8,606 nucleotides of DNA from CAYJXJ01 sp964374095 (lineage in GTDB: Bacteria; Elusimicrobiota; Elusimicrobia; UBA1565; UBA9628). Position 1 is the first letter of the stretch. Each line of letters begins with the position of its first letter. Both the position numbers and the translations under genes were made by a program. Shown in pieces: positions 6,288 through 8,606 of this stretch. Below the pieces are notes generated by a model. The model did not search any database. It saw only the letters and a list, made by a program, of their open reading frames with translations, and was not told the DNA's origin. The DNA is taken from the NCBI GenBank assembly GCA_964374095.1, contig CAYJXJ010000192.1, positions 1-8,606 of the forward strand, read 5' to 3'.

Positions 6288-6785
6288 TCAGGCGGCCGGC
6301 GCCAGCGCCTGCCCGAGGGTCTCTTCGATCTTCTCGAACTCGACGTAGAGGACCTGGAGTATGCTCTCCTCGGGTTTTTTCTGGAGGTTTTCTCCGCACA
6401 GGGCCCGGACCCGTCCCCAGGGGTAGCGGCGCACCCGCCACAGCCAGCCGAGTTGGCCCCGGGTCCAATCGCAGTGGAACTTGTGGCGGGCCATCTCCCG
6501 GGCGATATCCCAATCCCGCAGGTCGGGCGGGAATGCGGGGCCCCGGGCCATGAGGCGGACGCCGGTCAGCCGGGGACCGAGGAAATCCAAGCGCGCGTCG
6601 AAGCGGCCGCCCACCGCCGACGACAAATCGGACAGGGCCTCGGTGCGCATGGACCGGACCAGGCCCGGGTCGGGCGCCCGCAGGGGGTCCGCCCGCAGGA
6701 CGGGGTGGACCCCCGGGGCCAGGCCCGGTCCGATGTGGACCGCTCCAGCATTGAAAAGCAGGTCGCCGGTGGCGGGGTTGATCAT
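6288..6785 (-). CDS. Conserved-looking cytoplasmic protein of unknown function (165 aa)
   Basis: The protein starts MINPATGDLLFNAGAVHIGP and has neither signal peptide nor membrane segment. It is mixed alpha/beta with a Trp/Arg-rich middle (RDWDIAREMARHKFHCDW, then LGWLWRVRRYPWG). It ends in an Ala-rich helix. The opening (M-I-N-P-x-T-G-D-L-L) and a late R-Y-P-W-G stretch recall a group of small uncharacterised bacterial proteins that I know only by sequence type and cannot name. I chose ATG 6785 because a promoter (TTGATG, 18 bases, TATACT) lies at 6830-6801. A longer reading from TTG 6830 would place the start codon on the -35. The 15 bases between the -10 and the ATG leave only an 8-9 base leader, which contains AGGGA. 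Its stop codon is directly adjacent to the stop of the convergent lipoprotein gene. Function unknown. Confidence 0.7.
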   Translation of the reverse strand: MINPATGDLLFNAGAVHIGPGLAPGVHPVLRADPLRAPDPGLVRSMRTEALSDLSSAVGGRFDARLDFLGPRLTGVRLMARGPAFPPDLRDWDIAREMARHKFHCDWTRGQLGWLWRVRRYPWGRVRALCGENLQKKPEESILQVLYVEFEKIEETLGQALAPAA

Positions 6786-6800
6786 GAGTCCCTGACCGGG

Positions 6801-6830
6801 AGTATAGCCCCAAGCGGAGCCCGTCATCAA
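6801..6830 (-). promoter_or_regulatory. Promoter of the 165-aa unknown gene
   Basis: Minus strand: TTGATG (6830-6825), 18-base spacer, TATACT (6806-6801). The expected transcription start near 6794 leaves a very short leader before ATG 6785. This promoter decides the start, since a longer in-frame ORF begins on the promoter itself. Confidence 0.5.
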
Positions 6831-6847
6831 GTCTTACCGACGCGTGA

Positions 6848-6869
6848 CGCCCTGATGTTCTACAGGGCG
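6848..6869. repeat. Inverted repeat at the end of the HTH remnant
   Basis: CGCCCTG (6848-6854) and CAGGGCG (6863-6869) can form a 7-bp stem with an eight-base loop containing the remnant's stop codon. It may be the relic of that gene's terminator. There is no T tract. Confidence 0.3.
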
Positions 6870-7030
6870 GCCGCTGCGGCCGACGGGTAGAACGACGCCT
6901 CCGAGACCTGAAATCTGCGGCTGAGGCGCTTCACCTGGTCCCTGGTCAGCCGGCGCTTGCCGTTGAGGATGAAGGAAACCACCGACTGGCCTCCCGGTTC
7001 CTTGGCCAGGTCCACCGCTTCCTTCTTGAC
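6860..7030 (-). pseudogene. Remnant of an HTH (HigA/Xre-type) antitoxin-like gene, N-terminus missing
   Basis: The minus strand encodes VKKEAVDLAKEPGGQSVVSF, continuing ILNGKRRLTRDQVKRLSRRF and QVSEASFYP, then a stop (56 codons). This is the second half of a lambda-repressor-like HTH domain. QSVVSFILNGKRRLT matches the recognition helix and turn of antitoxin-type regulators, and RLSRRFQVSEASFY the closing helices. The first helix and the usual N-terminal region are absent: upstream, the frame runs into TGA about 12 codons further with no start codon. Two readings remain. Most likely it is a decapitated gene. Otherwise GTG 7015, with AAGGA four bases before it, could start a 51-aa protein. The missing part lies exactly where the toxin-antitoxin promoter begins, which suggests replacement or insertion at this point. 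The domain is clear; the pseudogene status is likely. Confidence 0.6.
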
Positions 7031-7054
7031 AGAAACCGGTTGGGTGTGTATACT
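7026..7054 (+). promoter_or_regulatory. Strong promoter of the toxin-antitoxin operon
   Basis: TTGACA (7026-7031, perfect consensus), 17-base spacer, TATACT (7049-7054, 5 of 6). The expected start of transcription is near 7061, giving a leader of about 57 bases before the toxin. A long inverted repeat starts on the last base of the -10, so a bound repressor would block this promoter. Confidence 0.8.
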
Positions 7055-7086
7055 ATCAGCGATTCACCCTATGGGTGAATCTGATA
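7054..7086. promoter_or_regulatory. Inverted-repeat operator of the toxin-antitoxin operon
   Basis: The left arm is TATCAG-CG-ATTCACCC and the right arm GGGTGAAT-CTGATA, around a TAT centre (7070-7072). Fourteen bases per arm pair, interrupted only by an extra CG in the left arm. It covers the end of the -10 and the transcription start. HigA-type antitoxins commonly bind such sites and repress their own operon. The same bases would also fold as a hairpin in the 5' leader of the mRNA. Confidence 0.75.
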
Positions 7087-7117
7087 ATTACATGCTTGCC
7101 CAAGGGCAGGTTCTAGC

Positions 7118-7426
7118 GTGCGCTACAGATTTCGCTCCGCGAAACTTCAACAGCTATACGAGACAGAAGCCGAAGCCCGGCGCTATCCAGTAGAGGTAGT
7201 GGATGGGTTCTTTGAGGCGATGACCGTCATCAAGGCGGCTACCGACGAACGAGACCTGTATGCGTTGAAAGGATTCCATTTTGAGAAGCTGAAGGGAACT
7301 CGTGGAAAGGCCGGAGAGCGGTCGTTGCGATTGAATAGGCAGTGGCGGCTGATAGTCAGGGTTGAGCAGGACGCCCAGGGGAAGCTGATTCTGATCCTGG
7401 ACATTGAAAGGCACTACAACGAGTGA
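7118..7426 (+). CDS. higB: HigB-like RelE/ParE-superfamily toxin (102 aa)
   Basis: A likely ribosome-dependent mRNA interferase of the HigB group. The protein has the family length. It shows the core pattern of a Leu/Lys-rich middle (DLYALKGFHFEKLKG), then GERSLRLNRQWRLIVRVEQD and a final strand ending LDIERHYNE, which corresponds to the usual D-x-H-x-Y end. The basic residues around KLKG and NRQWR are those expected to contact RNA in the family. The start is GTG 7118, preceded by GCAGG (7106-7110) seven bases upstream; a GTG start may keep toxin output low. Toxin comes before antitoxin, as is normal for higBA. Its last bases overlap the antitoxin frame (GTGA), so translation of the two is probably coupled. 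The G+C content is visibly lower than in the genes to the left, suggesting recent arrival. Confident about the family; target cleavage is inferred. Confidence 0.9.
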   Translation: MRYRFRSAKLQQLYETEAEARRYPVEVVDGFFEAMTVIKAATDERDLYALKGFHFEKLKGTRGKAGERSLRLNRQWRLIVRVEQDAQGKLILILDIERHYNE

Positions 7427-8538
7427 AGACCAACGGGGGAAGAATGGCGATGGAGGCGGCAAGAGTCGTTAGGCCGGGGCAGATAATCGCTCGGGAGTTG
7501 GAGGCGCGCGGATGGTCTCAGAAGGACTTGGCTGAGATCATGGGCAGGCCTATTCAGGCGGTCAATGAGATCGTCGGCGGCTCCAAGCAGATCACCCCTA
7601 ACACGGCGCATGAGCTGGCCCAGGCATTTGGGACGTCACCCGAGTTCTGGATGAATCTCGAAACGAACTACCGGCTACACCGCGCCCAAAAGGAACAACG
7701 CAGTAGCGACATCCCGCGCCGGAGCAAGGTCTACAGTCTCGCGCCGGTCAGAGAACTCATCAAGCGCGGCTGGATCAAAACCCCTGACTCCGTCAATGAG
7801 TTGGAAAAGCGCGTTTGCTCTTTCTTGGAAATTACCTCTCCGGAGGAGGAGCCTCGATTTGAGGTGGCTGTTGGCCGACGCCACTCGGTGGAACGAGGCC
7901 CCGTCGACGCCGCTCAAATCGCGATGCTCAAGCGGGCCAAGCATCTGGCGGCGTCGCAGAAAGTCGGGCGGTTCGATCGGAAGAAATTCCGTGCCGCCAT
8001 CCCGCGGCTCCTTGACCACGCCAAGGACGCGAAAGGCGTCGCAAAGGTGCCCAAATTCCTTAAGGACCTCGGCGTCCATTTCGTTATCGTGCCCGCGCTG
8101 CCGCAATCGTTTCTGGATGGGGCGACATTCAGCCCCGCCGGCAATCCGGCAATCGTGCTGTCGTTGCGCTACGACCGGATTGATAATTTCTGGTTCACAT
8201 TGATGCATGAGATCGCGCACGTGGACGGGGAACACCGCGGCATCTTCATCGACAATAACCTGGAACGGGACGCCAAGAGTTCCGAGGAGAAGGCGGCTGA
8301 CGATTCGGCTCAGAATTGGCTCATCGAGGCGAATCGCTACAAGGCCTTTGTGCATGCGGCTAGGCCGTATTTCTCCAGGCAGAGTATCATCAACTTCGCC
8401 CAGGAGATAGGAAGGCACCCAGGAATCGTTTTGGGCCGTCTGCACCATGAGAAGGCAGTGCACTTTTCGCATCTTCGGTCCATGCTGGAAAAGGTACGAC
8501 CCATCCTAGAGAGCTGGGTCGATGGTGCGCATGCGTGA
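7423..8538 (+). CDS. higA: HigA-type antitoxin fused to an ImmA/IrrE-type zinc peptidase domain
   Basis: This 371-aa protein joins two parts. Residues about 18-85 are the HigA HTH domain (RPGQIIARELEARGWSQKDL, then GRPIQAVNEIVGGSKQITP and AHELAQAFGTSPEFW), which should bind the operator and neutralise the toxin. The C-terminal part holds FTLMHEIAHVDGEH, with H262-E263-x-x-H266 as zinc-binding HEXXH. A downstream E289-K-A-A-D-D-S-A pattern matches the third-ligand region of ImmA/IrrE peptidases. Classical HigA is about 90-110 aa, so this is a three-fold longer form; such fusions are known and usually sit next to a HigB toxin. Start choice: GTG 7423 overlaps the toxin stop. ATG 7444 and ATG 7450 also fit, and GGGGGA (7435-7440) is best spaced for 7450, giving 362 aa. 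The peptidase may cleave a regulator or the protein itself under stress, but this is not shown. Confidence 0.9.
   Translation: MKTNGGRMAMEAARVVRPGQIIARELEARGWSQKDLAEIMGRPIQAVNEIVGGSKQITPNTAHELAQAFGTSPEFWMNLETNYRLHRAQKEQRSSDIPRRSKVYSLAPVRELIKRGWIKTPDSVNELEKRVCSFLEITSPEEEPRFEVAVGRRHSVERGPVDAAQIAMLKRAKHLAASQKVGRFDRKKFRAAIPRLLDHAKDAKGVAKVPKFLKDLGVHFVIVPALPQSFLDGATFSPAGNPAIVLSLRYDRIDNFWFTLMHEIAHVDGEHRGIFIDNNLERDAKSSEEKAADDSAQNWLIEANRYKAFVHAARPYFSRQSIINFAQEIGRHPGIVLGRLHHEKAVHFSHLRSMLEKVRPILESWVDGAHA
7435..7440 (+). promoter_or_regulatory. Ribosome binding site for the antitoxin
   Basis: GGGGGA lies three bases before ATG 7444 and nine before ATG 7450. It favours one of these over GTG 7423 as the real start, and would give the antitoxin its own ribosome entry beside coupling to the toxin. 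Confidence 0.5.
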
Positions 8539-8571
8539 TGGGACGGTGAGGAAAAGTGAGATAGTCGAGAA

Positions 8572-8606
8572 ATGATTCCCGCTCCAAAGAAGATGGCCTA
8601 CACCAT
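8572..8606 (+). CDS. Possible start of a further gene, cut by the window end
   Basis: An open frame begins at ATG 8572 and reads MIPAPKKMAYT before the window ends. It lies 33 bases after the antitoxin stop on the same strand, with no hairpin between, so a third gene of the same operon is possible. A purine-rich stretch (GAGAA) directly precedes it, but no well-spaced ribosome binding site is seen. Too short to identify. Confidence 0.3.
   Translation, partial: MIPAPKKMAYT

Noticed and set aside
6453..6890. Plus-strand ORF of 145 codons opposite the 165-aa gene
   Set aside because: Its composition is that of an antisense frame, and no start signal is present. The minus strand has a good promoter and a plausible protein.
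7092..7193. Short ORF (33 codons) from ATG 7092 in the toxin leader, possible upstream peptide
   Set aside because: It has no ribosome binding site and overlaps the toxin start in another frame, with no coding character.
1..8606. tRNA, rRNA, CRISPR array, insertion sequence
   Set aside because: I looked for repeat-spacer patterns, transposase motifs, terminal inverted repeats with target duplications and tRNA-like folds, and saw none. An attachment site at the toxin-antitoxin edges was also not found.

Overview
The window is about 70% G+C over most of its length. It carries bacterial sigma-70-type promoters (TTGACA/TATAAT-like), proteins with signal peptides and a lipobox, a eukaryotic-like Ser/Thr kinase fused to WD40 and TPR modules, and a type II toxin-antitoxin module. 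This fits a high-GC Gram-negative bacterium with two membranes that is rich in WD40/TPR/kinase signalling proteins. Elusimicrobiota, Planctomycetota, Acidobacteriota or a myxobacterial relative are all possible. I lean weakly to Elusimicrobiota from the overall style of the kinase, but there is no rRNA or marker gene to decide.

Layout. (1) 1-1340, minus: an exported seven-bladed WD40 protein with a Pro/Ala-rich tail running off the left edge. The last 117 bases at that edge contain no A or T and look like degraded sequence. (2) 1341-1647: a divergent regulatory region with two promoters placed so close to their start codons that both mRNAs would be leaderless or nearly so, plus an 18-bp perfect palindrome between them. 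(3) 1648-4641, plus: a 997-aa protein with an N-terminal export signal, seven WD40 blades, one membrane segment, TPR-like helices, a Pro/Ala linker and a complete Ser/Thr kinase at the C-terminus. (4) 4607-5146, minus: a YdjM/DUF457-type membrane protein, convergent with the kinase and overlapping its 3' end by 35 bp. (5) 5353-5502, plus: a 49-codon secreted peptide, followed by a strong hairpin. (6) 5592-6287, plus: a lipoprotein with an HEXXH motif. (7) 6288-6785, minus: an unrecognised protein convergent with it, with no intervening base. (8) 6860-7030, minus: a remnant of an HTH antitoxin-type gene that has lost its N-terminus. (9) 7026-8538, plus: a HigB-like toxin and a HigA antitoxin fused to an ImmA/IrrE-type zinc peptidase, under one strong promoter with a long inverted-repeat operator. 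(10) 8572-8606: the possible start of another gene.

How the genes may work together. Genes 1 and 3 probably form a divergent pair. One WD40 protein is predicted to be free in the periplasm. The other is a membrane receptor whose WD40 propeller lies outside while its TPR and kinase parts lie in the cytoplasm, which is the reverse of the usual bacterial kinase order. The middle genes look like ordinary envelope genes. The toxin-antitoxin module is visibly lower in G+C (31 of 60 bases at 7261-7320 against 43 of 60 at 2281-2340) and looks recently acquired, apparently at the site of an older antitoxin-like gene. A recurring feature is a -10 hexamer ending 6 or 7 bases before the start codon at four genes, which suggests leaderless translation is common in this organism.
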